From Pseudofrankia coriaricola (GTDB lineage Bacteria; Actinomycetota; Actinomycetes; Frankiales; Frankiaceae), in NCBI RefSeq assembly GCF_001854805.1, contig NZ_MBLO01000125.1, positions 1-64,000 of the forward strand: a stretch of 64,000 bases of DNA. Reading direction: 5' to 3'. The position numbers and the translations under genes were made by a program. Position 1 is the first letter of the stretch. Every line of letters begins with the position of its first letter. The notes beneath the pieces are model-generated. The model had not been told where the DNA came from and did no database searches. It saw only the letters and a program-made list of their open reading frames with translations. Below are positions 1 to 8,107 of this stretch, one piece after another.

Positions 1-1
1 G

Positions 2-337
2 ATCTGCTCCCTCGCTGCCTACATCACCTGGCACCTGAGGAAACGGCTCGCCCCCCTCACCTTCACGGACGAGGAGCCGCCAGGCCGCACCGACCCGGTC
101 GCGCCCGCTCTCCGTTCCGAGGCCGCCAACCGGAAATCCACACGCAAGGAACAGCCCGACGGAACGCCTCTTTACAGCTTCCAGGGCCTCCTCGCGCACC
201 TGGCCACCCTGACCCGCGACGAGATCCGCATCAGCGGCGGCGGCAGCCTTCAGCTACTCACGAACGCCACCGAAACCCAGAGAAAGGTCTTCCAGCTAAT
301 CGGCGCGCCTATCTCCAAGACCGTTGGTAGTCAGTAA
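2..337 (+). CDS. IS1634-family transposase, C-terminal fragment cut by the window edge
   Basis: An open frame enters from the left edge and stops at 335-337, giving 111 residues with no start inside the window. The segment AYITWHLRKRLAPLTFTDEE followed by a later SFQGLLAHLATLTR and a final LLTNATETQRKVFQLIG resembles the C-terminal tail of IS1634-type (IS4-like DDE) transposases as I remember them. The catalytic residues would lie upstream, outside the window. The rest of the insertion sequence and its left inverted repeat cannot be judged, and I could not define the right terminal repeat. Family assignment is from recall. Confidence 0.7.
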   Translation: MCSLAAYITWHLRKRLAPLTFTDEEPPGRTDPVAPALRSEAANRKSTRKEQPDGTPLYSFQGLLAHLATLTRDEIRISGGGSLQLLTNATETQRKVFQLIGAPISKTVGSQ

Positions 338-392
338 GACGATCAATGGCTGCCGCGAACCCGCAAGTCACGAGCCCGCAGTGCGTCCTAGA

Positions 393-419
393 TCAAGTAA
401 GTTCGGCCTAGACTTGACG
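393..419 (+). promoter_or_regulatory. Candidate promoter/operator of the Fur-family gene
   Basis: An inverted repeat TCAAGT (393-398) / ACTTGA (412-417) overlaps a -35-like TTGACG at 414-419. A weak -10 (TATCGG, 437-442) would put transcription start near the ATG at 449, so the mRNA may be leaderless. The overlap of palindrome and -35 would suit autorepression. This is inference from a short, imperfect pattern. Confidence 0.3.
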
Positions 420-448
420 GTGTGGCCGCAGAGGTCTATCGGCAGTCG

Positions 449-967
449 ATGACATCAACGAGCACGGCGCCCGTCCATGCGGCGCCGGCTTCCAGCGCGC
501 TGGCCTCCGATGCACCGGCCGAGGTCTCGGCCGCCGCCGAGGGGCGGGACGGCTGGCAGTCACGGCTGCGCGGTCGTGGGTACCGGCTGACACCGCAGCG
601 CCAGCTCGTGCTGGAGGCGGTCGCGAGGCTCGGCCACGCGACGCCGGAGGCGATCGTCACCGAGGTGCGCCGCACCGCCACCGCCGTCAACATCTCGACC
701 GTCTATCGCACGCTGGACCTGCTCGAGGAGCTCGGGCTGGTCTCCCACGCCCACCTCACCCACGGTGCGCCGACCTACCACGTCGCCGGGCGGGACCGGC
801 ACATCCACCTGGTGTGCGGCGGCTGCGGGACGATCAGCGAGCTGTCCCCCGACCGGCTCACCGGGCTGGTCGACGCGCTGCGCGAGGAGCTCGGGTTCAC
901 CGTGAACGTCGACCACGTCGCGCTGGCCGGCCGGTGTGCGGACTGTTCCGCGCGCGCCCACGGTTGA
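449..967 (+). CDS. Fur-family metal-dependent repressor, Nur-like
   Basis: A 172-residue protein with the Fur layout: winged helix (RGYRLTPQRQLVLEAV ... NISTVYRTLDLLEELGLV) followed by a dimerisation and metal domain. The metal-binding segments SHAHLTHGAPTYH and RDRHIHLVC, two CxxC pairs (CGGC, CADC) and the wording around YRTL..LGLVSHAHL.HGAPTYH are closest to Streptomyces Nur, the nickel-responsive Fur paralogue, as I recall it; Nur controls nickel uptake and superoxide dismutases. I start at ATG 449, because a GTG at 422 would add only nine unconserved residues. The gene is followed after 8 bp by ygfZ, so the two are probably co-transcribed. Fur or Zur specificity remains possible; the Nur call is inference. 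Confidence 0.85.
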   Translation: MTSTSTAPVHAAPASSALASDAPAEVSAAAEGRDGWQSRLRGRGYRLTPQRQLVLEAVARLGHATPEAIVTEVRRTATAVNISTVYRTLDLLEELGLVSHAHLTHGAPTYHVAGRDRHIHLVCGGCGTISELSPDRLTGLVDALREELGFTVNVDHVALAGRCADCSARAHG

Positions 968-975
968 CTACGGAC

Positions 976-2199
976 ATGAGCAGCTCCCAGGTCGATGCCA
1001 CCGCCGACTCCGCCGCGGCGACAGCCGCCGGCTACCGCTCCCCGCTGCTGGGCCTGCCCGGGGCGGTCGCCGCGGACGGCCCGGACGCCGGAGTGGCGGC
1101 GCACTACGGTGACCCGCTGCGCGAGCAGCGCCGGGCGGCGGCCGGCGCCGCCCTGGTGGACCGCTCGCACCGGGGCGTGCTGCGCGTCGACGGTGCCGAC
1201 CGGCTGACCTGGCTGCACAGCCTGACGTCGCAGCACCTGAGCGCGTTGCGCCCGATGCGCGGCACCGAGGCGCTGCTGCTCTCGCCACACGGCCACGTCG
1301 AGCACCATCTGGTTCTCGCGGATGACGGCGCCACCACCTGGATCGACGTGGAGCCCGGCTCCGGCGCCGCCGGCGTCTCCAGCGAGGCTGGCGCACTGCT
1401 GGCATTCCTGGAGTCGATGCGTTTCCTGCTGCGGGTGGAGCCCGCGGACGCGACGGCGACGACGGCCGTGCTCTCGGTCCTCGGCCCGCGCGCCGCGGCG
1501 GCGGTCGCGGGCGCGCTGGGTGCCGACGCACCGGGCGACAAGGCCGGCGACGGCGACGTACCGACGGACTGGGCCGCAGCGCCGGCCGGGGGCGCGGCCG
1601 GCCTCCCGACGGAGGCGGGTCCCTACCCGCTGGCCCGGTTCGGACCCGGCGTGCTGGCCCGGCGGATGCCGTACGGCGTGGACCTGCTGGTCGAAAGGAC
1701 CCAGCTCGGGGACGTCGCGGCCCGGCTGCGCGCCGCCGGCGTGGAGCCGGCCGGCGTCGAGGCCTTCGAGGCCGAGCGCGTCGCCGCCCACCGGCCGCGG
1801 CTCGGCGTCGACACCGACCACCGCACGATCCCGAACGAGGTCGGCTGGCTCACCAGCGCGGTGCACCTGGACAAGGGCTGCTACCGCGGCCAGGAGACGG
1901 TCGCCCGCGTCCAGAACCTTGGCCGCCCGCCGCGCAGGCTGGTGCTGCTGCACCTCGACGGGGCGCTGGCCGCGCCCGGCTCTCCCGTGACGGCCGCCGG
2001 CCGCCAGGTCGGGTTCGCCGGCTCGTCCCGGATGCACGCCGAGCTCGGCCCCATCGCGCTGGCGATGCTCAAGCGCACGGTGCCGGACGACGCCGCCCTC
2101 GTCGTCGCCGACCCGGATGGCCACGAGGTCGCCGCCCAGATCGACCCGGGCTCCGGTCCCGTGCGCCCAGACCGTCCCGCCGGTCACGTTCTGCGCTAA
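976..2199 (+). CDS. ygfZ: Folate-binding protein YgfZ, iron-sulfur cluster repair
   Basis: A 407-residue member of the YgfZ/GcvT-like family, which binds folate and supports repair or assembly of Fe-S clusters. The diagnostic motif KGCYRGQE, with its conserved cysteine, lies near residues 297-304 and is followed by the usual barrel (VARVQNLGRPPRRLVLLHLDG). ATG 976 is the first plausible start after the Fur gene; an upstream in-frame extension runs inside that gene and is ignored. Pairing of an Fe-S maintenance protein with a metal-sensing Fur regulator is sensible. In Mycobacterium tuberculosis the orthologue is Rv0811c, which starts a neighbourhood whose other members lie further right in this window. 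Confidence 0.92.
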   Translation: MSSSQVDATADSAAATAAGYRSPLLGLPGAVAADGPDAGVAAHYGDPLREQRRAAAGAALVDRSHRGVLRVDGADRLTWLHSLTSQHLSALRPMRGTEALLLSPHGHVEHHLVLADDGATTWIDVEPGSGAAGVSSEAGALLAFLESMRFLLRVEPADATATTAVLSVLGPRAAAAVAGALGADAPGDKAGDGDVPTDWAAAPAGGAAGLPTEAGPYPLARFGPGVLARRMPYGVDLLVERTQLGDVAARLRAAGVEPAGVEAFEAERVAAHRPRLGVDTDHRTIPNEVGWLTSAVHLDKGCYRGQETVARVQNLGRPPRRLVLLHLDGALAAPGSPVTAAGRQVGFAGSSRMHAELGPIALAMLKRTVPDDAALVVADPDGHEVAAQIDPGSGPVRPDRPAGHVLR

Positions 2200-2912
2200 C
2201 GGCACAGACGGAACCGGCGACGGAACACCGCTGACTGGCGCGGCCCGGCTGGCCGCCGTCCGTGCCACGGGTCATTCCTTCCGCGGGCCTTCCGCGGGCC
2301 TTCCGCGGGCCTTCCGCGGGCCTTCCGCGGAACCCCTGCTTTGATCACGGATCGTGACACTGGTCCCGGCGGACATATCTGGCGACTGCCGGTGACCGCC
2401 CACCGAAACCGGAGGATCGCCTCGGCCGATCTCCAGCTAGTGACAAGTGGCCCGCGAGTGCCGCCGCGCCCGAGACCGCAGTCAAGCGGTCCTTCGGCCC
2501 CGTGCAGTGACCACTTGGGACTACACGGTCTCGCCACGCCACCGAGCACCCCTCGGCGAGGCCGATCGTGACACCGTCTGGCCCGGTCAGCGGCCTGGAG
2601 GCCGGCGCCGGCCTACTGGGCGCTCAGCACCCCTTGGCCGGGGGTGTGCAATACAGACCCCCGAGTGGGCTCCTTGCAACACCAATGCACGCATCGCACC
2701 ACGCTCAGCGCTATCGATGACAGATGTCGCGACATAGCGTTGCCATGCGCCTACGAAACGTCCATCGGGCGACAGACAGCGACCGTCACGGAGCGCATGC
2801 GTTCCTGGCTTCGGACGGTCGCGGGAGCGGACAGGCCGACGGCGTCCTGCCTGCCCTTCAGCACAGCTGTCGCCAACGGATAACCGTGCACGCATATCCG
2901 AGGAGATCGTCG
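2200..2912. other. 713-bp non-coding stretch
   Basis: No convincing gene. It holds the 11-bp tandem repeat at 2277-2331 and a short palindrome TGTCGCGACA near 2723-2732. The apparent N-terminal extension of the next gene has no conserved content. Confidence 0.5.
2277..2331 (+). repeat. Five tandem copies of an 11-bp unit
   Basis: Unit CCTTCCGCGGG at 2277, 2288, 2299, 2310 and 2321; the first four are identical and the fifth ends in A. Each unit contains the palindrome CCGCGG. It lies 77 bp after ygfZ and may have a 3' end role or be slippage-prone simple sequence. Confidence 0.9.
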
Positions 2913-4262
2913 ATGCTGACGGAGAACGCTCAGGCCTGCGCACACCCACTGGCCTTCGTCCGCGCCCAGCGAGGCTGGTCGTACCAGAAGCTCGCTCGCG
3001 TCGTCGCCAAGAGGGCTCGTGACCTGGGCGTGGCGAACATGGCCGCTGAGCGGCAGAAGGTATGGCGCTGGGAGCACCGCGGTGTCGTCCCCGACAGGGT
3101 GTCCCAGCTGGCGCTCGCCACCGAGCTCGGCGTGCCCACCGAGCGGCTGGAGTCCCACCCCTGGCCGTCCTGGCTTCCGACCGGTGACAACGTGCGCACC
3201 GACTACCCCTGGACACAGGCCGGCAGCCTGTCCGCGCTGACCGACGTCGTCCAGGACGCGCTGACCGACCGCCGCGGATTCCTCACCATCAGCGGATCCG
3301 GGGTCGCGAGCCTCGCCACCGAGTGGCTCGGCCTGGAGCCGGCCCGCCTCGTGGGCGCGCTGGACGGCGGTCTGGTCGACGAGCAGATCGTGCACCGGAT
3401 CGCCCACAACATCCCCGGGCTCCGAGTGATGGACGATCGGCTCGGCGGCGAGAGCGTGCGCCGCCTGGTGGACGCGGAGCTGGGCGTCGTCGCCGAGCTC
3501 CTCGCCCGCGGCCGCTACCCGGAGAAGATCGGCCGCGAGCTGCACACCGTCGCCGCCGAGCTCGCCCGCTTCGCCGGCTGGGTGTCGTTCGACGCCGGCT
3601 ACCAGACCGCCGCCCAGCGCTACTGGGTCACCGCCCTGCACGCGGCCCACGTCGGCGGCGACCGTCTGCTGGGTGCCAACGTGCTCAAGAACATGTCGCT
3701 GCAGTGCGTCGACTTCTCCCGGCCCGCTGAGGCCATCGAACTCGCCGAGGCCGCGGTCCGCACCGCCGGCGCCACCACCGGCCGGGTCGGCGCGATGCTG
3801 CACATGCGCAAGGCCCGGGCGCACGCCGCGCTCGGCGACCAGGTCGCCTGCACGCGCGAGCTCGCCGTCGCCGAGGCCGCGTTCAGCCGCGCCCGGCCGC
3901 AGGAACCGTCGTGGGCGGTCTACTTCGACGAGGCCGAGTTCCAGGCCCAGGTCGGCTGCTGCTACATCGACCTCGGCCATCTGCCCTCGGCCGACCGGTG
4001 GCTCGGCAACGCCCTGGCCAGCCACCCGGCCGAGAAGGTCCGCGACCACGCGACCTACCTGCTGCGCCGTGCGGGCGTCCAGATCGACCTGGGCAACCTC
4101 GACGCCGGCTGCGCGCTGGCCACCGAGGCCGTCCCGCTGCTGACCGTCACCCGGTCCCGGCGCAACGCCCGCCGCGCCGACGAGGTCCGCCGCCGCCTGC
4201 GCCGCCACGCCGCGGTCCCCGCCGCCCGCGACCTCGACGCGCAGCTCGCCGAAATGGTCTAG
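2913..4262 (+). CDS. XRE-type regulator with TPR-like sensor domain
   Basis: 449 residues. The N-terminus carries a helix-turn-helix-like segment (AFVRAQRGWSYQKLARVVAKRAR ... KVWRWEHRGVVPDRVSQLALATELGVP). The rest is alpha-helical with repeated AxxYxxTALHAAHVGGD / AEAAVRTAG / ALGDQ patterns, as in the tetratricopeptide half of actinobacterial XRE-TPR regulators. These are common in Streptomyces and Frankia and often serve development or quorum-like peptide sensing, but the ligand here is unknown. ATG 2913 has AGGAGA eight bases upstream. The gene stands alone and is followed by a repeat block. Confidence 0.8.
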   Translation: MLTENAQACAHPLAFVRAQRGWSYQKLARVVAKRARDLGVANMAAERQKVWRWEHRGVVPDRVSQLALATELGVPTERLESHPWPSWLPTGDNVRTDYPWTQAGSLSALTDVVQDALTDRRGFLTISGSGVASLATEWLGLEPARLVGALDGGLVDEQIVHRIAHNIPGLRVMDDRLGGESVRRLVDAELGVVAELLARGRYPEKIGRELHTVAAELARFAGWVSFDAGYQTAAQRYWVTALHAAHVGGDRLLGANVLKNMSLQCVDFSRPAEAIELAEAAVRTAGATTGRVGAMLHMRKARAHAALGDQVACTRELAVAEAAFSRARPQEPSWAVYFDEAEFQAQVGCCYIDLGHLPSADRWLGNALASHPAEKVRDHATYLLRRAGVQIDLGNLDAGCALATEAVPLLTVTRSRRNARRADEVRRRLRRHAAVPAARDLDAQLAEMV

Positions 4263-4292
4263 GGCAACCCCAAATAGCCGGGGTCGGCCTAA

Positions 4293-4520
4293 AAGGTTGT
4301 TGCTGGTTCCCTCCGTCCGGGCTGTGTCTCTGGTTCGCTCCGTGCGGGCGGCGCGCTCCGGCCCCGTACTCGCTTCGCTCCCAAGGGACCTCCGCGCGCC
4401 GTCCTCCTGCGCTCACGGGCGCTGCGGCGACCTCGCTGCGGCCCCCCTACGTCGCTTCGCTCGTAGGAGGGCCTCCGCGAGGCGCGCCTCCGCACCCAGC
4501 CCGGTTGCTTGCCGCTGTGA
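4293..4520 (-). repeat. GAGCGAAGCGA-hairpin repeat, copy R1
   Basis: About 200 bp homologous, inverted, to the copies at 4735 and 20921. On the minus strand it reads GAGCGAAGCGA twice (4452-4462 and 4370-4380), each held in a stem: CCTAC/GTAGG for the first, CCCTT against ACGGG (one mismatch) for the second. It starts 30 bp after the stop of the XRE-TPR gene. Spurious proteins rich in RSVRA and SLPRDLRA arise from translating it. Confidence 0.85.
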
Positions 4521-4734
4521 CGTCGCGAGTCCGAAACTGCCGTCTCGGTGGGGCCACTTCGCTTCGCTCGTAGGCGCCTTCGCGCCTGATCGGTGGGAAC
4601 TATTCCAGATCAGGTCCCACCTTGGATTGGCGCCGTTCAAGCGCATCGCAACCGAGCTGGCGCGAAGGCGCACCTCCGTGGAGGTCTCCCTACAAGCGAA
4701 GCGAGGTAGGGGGCTCCACAGGCTGGTCCCAGCT
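4521..4734. repeat. Spacer between inverted copies R1 and R2, with partial hairpin units
   Basis: Contains two further loops of the same type, exact at 4559-4569 (minus strand) and one with a base change at 4694-4704. The whole block 4293-4998 resembles the block 20551-21145 in order and orientation of parts, with rearrangements in the middle. Confidence 0.65.
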
Positions 4735-4998
4735 TGGTGACGTTCAAACGACACGCCACCGGGCTGGCGCGGAGGCGCACCTCCGCGGAGGCCCGGCCAC
4801 GAGCGAAGCGACGTGGTTGGGCCGCAGCGGAGGTCGCCGCAGCGCACGTTCGCGGAGGAGGACACGGCGCGGAGGTCCCGTGGGAGCGAAGCGAGTACGG
4901 GGCCGGAGCGCCGTGCCCGCACGGAGCGAACCAGAGACACAGCCCGCACGGAGCGAACCAGAAACAACCTTCCACCCCGACCCGCTAAACCATTCGGC
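4735..4998 (+). repeat. GAGCGAAGCGA-hairpin repeat, copy R2
   Basis: Loops at 4801-4811 (stem CCAC/GTGG) and 4884-4894 (stem CCCGT/ACGGG). The end motif CGCACGGAGCGAACCAG is present twice near 4919-4968. This copy follows the minus-strand hydrolase, so relative to that gene it sits 3' in the same orientation that R1 has relative to its own upstream gene. Confidence 0.85.
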
Positions 4999-5015
4999 CA
5001 CGGGAGCGAACCGGG

Positions 5016-5735
5016 TTAAGAAACGGCTACCTCGGTCAGGGCGTTGGCGGTGGCTTGGGGTTCGGTGATCATCAGGTCGTGGCCGGTGTCGATGTCCCAG
5101 AGGCGGCCGTCGGCGCGGGCCTTCGCCATCAACTCCGGATCCCTGGTGGCCAGCGTGGACGTGCAGACGATGTGGTACTGCGGGATCGCCCACACCGCGG
5201 CCTCGTTGGTGAGCGTCAGCGGCTGCTCGAAGCACCGCCAGGGGTGCGGGGTCAGCCGGTCGGCCATCCAGGCGATGTCGTCGGGGTTGGTCACCCCGTA
5301 GAAGGCGCCCGCCTCGGGGAACGGGATGAGCACGAGCTCGACGCCGTCGACCACCTTTCCCGTCGGGCGGGTCGCCTGGATGATCGGCCCGGCGACGTCG
5401 ACCAGCGACTGGCCATTGACCGGGTTCGCCGCGTCCAGGTAGACGAGGCGCCCGACCCGGTCGGCGGCCCGGTCCGCGATACCGGTGATGACCATCCCGC
5501 CGTAGCTGTGCCCGACGAGGATCACCTCGCGCAGGTTCTCGTAGTGCAGCAGGGCGACGACGTCCTGGATGTGCAGGTCGAGGTCGACGTGCGGGCCGAC
5601 CAGGTGCGCCCGTTCCCCTAACCCGGTCAGCGTGGGGGCGTACACCTCGTGTCCGGCCGCCCGAAGCAGCCGGGCGACGGGCTGGTAACACCAGCCACCG
5701 TGGCCACCCCCGTGTACCAGGACGTAAGTCGCCAT
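5016..5735 (-). CDS. Alpha/beta hydrolase (esterase/hydroxynitrile-lyase-like)
   Basis: 239 residues. The start MATYVLVHGGGHGGWCY carries the oxyanion-hole HGGG loop. GHSYGG is the nucleophile elbow with the catalytic serine, and DTGHDLMITEP near the C-terminus provides the histidine. The layout matches the short AB-hydrolase group that includes plant methyl-esterases and hydroxynitrile lyases; the substrate is unknown. ATG 5735 is preceded by GGAGGA. It is divergent from a TetR gene and shares a perfect operator with it, so expression is probably induced by a ligand of that repressor. The C-terminus is next to repeat R2. Confidence 0.88.
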   Translation of the reverse strand: MATYVLVHGGGHGGWCYQPVARLLRAAGHEVYAPTLTGLGERAHLVGPHVDLDLHIQDVVALLHYENLREVILVGHSYGGMVITGIADRAADRVGRLVYLDAANPVNGQSLVDVAGPIIQATRPTGKVVDGVELVLIPFPEAGAFYGVTNPDDIAWMADRLTPHPWRCFEQPLTLTNEAAVWAIPQYHIVCTSTLATRDPELMAKARADGRLWDIDTGHDLMITEPQATANALTEVAVS

Positions 5736-5810
5736 GATCCAGTCTCCTCCGCGGCGAGGGAGCCGATCGGCGGCACCGGACGGATTCGCCGGAACCAGGA
5801 CCAGGCACCC

Positions 5811-5844
5811 GAGTAACGTGGTTACCGAGGTAACCACGTTACTC
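5811..5844. promoter_or_regulatory. 34-bp perfect inverted repeat, probable TetR operator
   Basis: Arms of 16 bp (5811-5826 and 5829-5844) separated by GA. Each arm is itself nearly symmetric: GTAAC-GTG-GTTAC on the left and GTAAC-CAC-GTTAC on the right, so the site looks like two fused operators for two dimers. It lies 76 bp upstream of the hydrolase start and between the divergent genes. Confidence 0.8.
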
Positions 5845-5885
5845 TAAGTACGTCAAGCAGGGCCTTGCCGTCCTTTGCCGTTAGA

Positions 5886-6088
5886 GGGTTCAAGCGTGAC
5901 GTCACCGAGCTGGCGCGGAGGCGCGCCTCCGCGGAGGCCTGCCTACGAGCGAAGCGATGTAGGCGGGCCGCAGCGGAGGTCGCCGCAGCGCACGTGAGCG
6001 CAGGAGGACACGGCGCGGAGGTCCCTTGGGAGCGAAGCGAGTAAGGGGCCGTAGCGCCGTGTCCGCACGGAGCGAACCAGTAACACGG
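5886..6088 (+). repeat. GAGCGAAGCGA-hairpin repeat, copy R3
   Basis: Loops at 5947-5957 (stem CCTAC/GTAGG) and 6030-6040 (stem CCCTT/AAGGG). This copy fills the space between the operator and the TetR start, ending 15 bp before GTG 6104. It is the copy that is not 3' of a gene. Confidence 0.85.
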
Positions 6089-6103
6089 AGGGAGGCTCGC
6101 CCG

Positions 6104-6736
6104 GTGGCGGAGTTACGGCAGACCGACGTCATCGTCGACGTCGTCCTCGCGCTCCTGGAATCCGAGGGCTACGACGCCGTTCAGCTGCGCGCGGTGGCCC
6201 GCCAGGCCCACGTCTCACTTGCCACGATCTACAAGCTGTTCCCCACCCGGGACGAGCTCATGGTCACCGCGGTCGAACGGTGGATGGCCAAAAACGGCTG
6301 CGCGCCGGTACCACCGCCACCACCCGACGAGACCCTCTACGACGGCCTCATGCGGGTGTTCCGGCACGTCTTCGAACCGTGGGAGCGCAGCCCGCGCATG
6401 CTCGAGGCCTATCACCGCGCCCGCATGACGCCGGGCGGGGAACGTCTCGAACGACAGACGGCGGCCATCATCGAGCCCGCGGGACAGGCCGTGCTGGCGG
6501 CGGGTGAGCCCGGCTATGTGGAGGACGTCGCCCTCATCCTGACCAACGTCGCCTACGCCGTCGTCGCCCGGTCCGCCGCCGGTGAACTCGACAACACCGC
6601 CATCCTCCCGGCGCTCGAGCGCGCCGCGTACCGGCTCACCGCGAACAACGAGCCCGCCGCGCGTGCGGCCGGTGAGCGCTCCACCACGGCCCGGCGGGCG
6701 GCGCGGGAGGCACAGCACGAGACCGAGAGCACCTGA
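6104..6736 (+). CDS. TetR/AcrR-family transcriptional repressor
   Basis: 210 residues. The N-terminal HTH (VDVVLALLESEGYDAVQLRAVARQAHVSLATIYKLFPTRDELM) is typical of TetR; the ligand domain follows, with a poly-proline stretch (PVPPPPPDE) near residue 67. I choose GTG 6104 because GGAGGG lies at 6088-6093. The longer frame from 6026 runs through repeat R3 and its extra residues are repeat-encoded. It probably represses itself and the divergent hydrolase through 5811-5844. The C-terminal 30 residues are low-complexity and charged. Confidence 0.88.
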   Translation: MAELRQTDVIVDVVLALLESEGYDAVQLRAVARQAHVSLATIYKLFPTRDELMVTAVERWMAKNGCAPVPPPPPDETLYDGLMRVFRHVFEPWERSPRMLEAYHRARMTPGGERLERQTAAIIEPAGQAVLAAGEPGYVEDVALILTNVAYAVVARSAAGELDNTAILPALERAAYRLTANNEPAARAAGERSTTARRAAREAQHETEST

Positions 6737-6840
6737 CTGAGGCACCTGACCGACTGGTCCAGCCGCCGGTCGACGGCCGTGGCCGCGCCGCCGGGTCGCA
6801 TGGCGGCCGCTGCCGCATGGCGCGGTCTGCCCCCTGGCGG

Positions 6841-8037
6841 CTAGTCGACGCCTATCAGCGCTCCGTCGCCGGTGAAGAAGGCCAGAGCGGTGGCCGGGGC
6901 TGCCAGCGTGACCGGGGCCCCGGAACGCGTCGCGTCCGGGGTTCCTCCGGCGTCGGTCTGACGAGCGGGGACGCGGACGGCCACGGCACCGGCCGCGGTC
7001 TGCACGTAGACCACCCGTTCGGCGCCCAGGCGTTCGGAGACGACGACGTTGCCCGCGATCCGCAGCGAGCTGTCCGGCTGGGTGGCCGCTGGCGCGTCGG
7101 GCGCGGCCGTCGTGCCACCCGGGGAACCGGCCGTCGCGGGGGCGAGCTCGAGGCCCTCGGGGCGCACGCCCACAGCGGTGGAGCCCGCGGGGGCGGTGAC
7201 GGCGAAACCAGGACCGCGCAGGACGCCCTCGGTGAGGGCACCGTCGAGGACGGTCATCGGTGGGCTGCCGACGAAGGTGGCGACGAAGCGGGTCGCGGGA
7301 CGGTCGTAGATCTCGTCAGGGGTGCCCAGCTGTTCCAGGCAGCCGGCGTTGAGGACGGCGACCCGGTCGCCGACGGCCATCGCCTCCGACTGGTCGTGGG
7401 TCACGAACAGCGCGGTCGAGCCGAGCCGGCGCAGCAGCGCGACGATCTCGACGCGCAGCTCGACGCGCAGCTTCGCGTCCAGGCCGGACATCGGCTCGTC
7501 GAGCAGCACCACCCGGGCGCGCCGGGCCAGCGCCCGGCCGATCGCGACCCGCTGGCGCTGGCCGCCGGACATCTGCGCCGGCCTGCGGTCGGCGAGCGCT
7601 CCGATGCCCAGCATCTCCAGGGTCTCGTGGGCGCGCGCCACGGCCGCGGACTTGGACATCCTGCGGCCGTAGCGCAGCGCCAGCGTCAGATTGTCCAGCG
7701 CCGACAGGTGCGGGTAGAGCGCGTAGTGCTGGAACACCAGGGCGACGTCCCGCTGGTGCGGGGCGAGGCCGGCCTGGTCGGCGCCCGCGAACAGCAGCCG
7801 GCCGGAGGTGGGGGCCTCCAGGCCGGCGCAGATGCGCAGCAGGGTCGACTTGCCGGAGCCGGACGGGCCGAGCAGCGCGACGATCTCCCCCGGGCGCACC
7901 GACATGGTCATGTCGGCGAGCGCCCTGACCGGGCCGAAGTCCCGGCCGAGGCCCTCCATGTCGATCGGCACGCCCGCGGTGCCGGCGGCGGTCGCCGCCA
8001 GCGCGTCATCGCCGGGCCGCACGGCCAGCTCCGTCAC
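6841..8037 (-). CDS. ABC transporter ATPase, sugar-type (UgpC/MsmK-like)
   Basis: 398 residues with Walker A GPSGSGKST, Q-loop VFQHYALYPHL, signature MSGGQRQRV, Walker B VVLLDEPMSGLD and H-loop FVTHDQ, then a C-terminal TOBE-type regulatory region (VGVRPEGLEL). This is the ATPase class that energises carbohydrate importers. It is the last gene of a four-gene minus-strand set after two permeases and a binding protein, so it is probably dedicated to them. The TOBE region holds an alanine/proline-rich insert. Confidence 0.92.
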   Translation of the reverse strand: MTELAVRPGDDALAATAAGTAGVPIDMEGLGRDFGPVRALADMTMSVRPGEIVALLGPSGSGKSTLLRICAGLEAPTSGRLLFAGADQAGLAPHQRDVALVFQHYALYPHLSALDNLTLALRYGRRMSKSAAVARAHETLEMLGIGALADRRPAQMSGGQRQRVAIGRALARRARVVLLDEPMSGLDAKLRVELRVEIVALLRRLGSTALFVTHDQSEAMAVGDRVAVLNAGCLEQLGTPDEIYDRPATRFVATFVGSPPMTVLDGALTEGVLRGPGFAVTAPAGSTAVGVRPEGLELAPATAGSPGGTTAAPDAPAATQPDSSLRIAGNVVVSERLGAERVVYVQTAAGAVAVRVPARQTDAGGTPDATRSGAPVTLAAPATALAFFTGDGALIGVD

Positions 8038-8107
8038 TCCAGCTCCTCGTCGTTCCCAGCGGAAGGGTCTTCGGCGGCGCGCCGGCGGGGCGCGCCGCCG
8101 GCGACCG

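Noticed and set aside
1-337. Terminal inverted repeat of the IS at the left edge
   Set aside because: Only one end is present, so no pair can be compared.
4147-5068. Several overlapping ORFs giving RSVRA / SLPRDLRA peptides
   Set aside because: They are translations of the GAGCGAAGCGA repeats on both strands; the same peptides recur at 5902 and 20529, following the DNA repeat and not protein selection.
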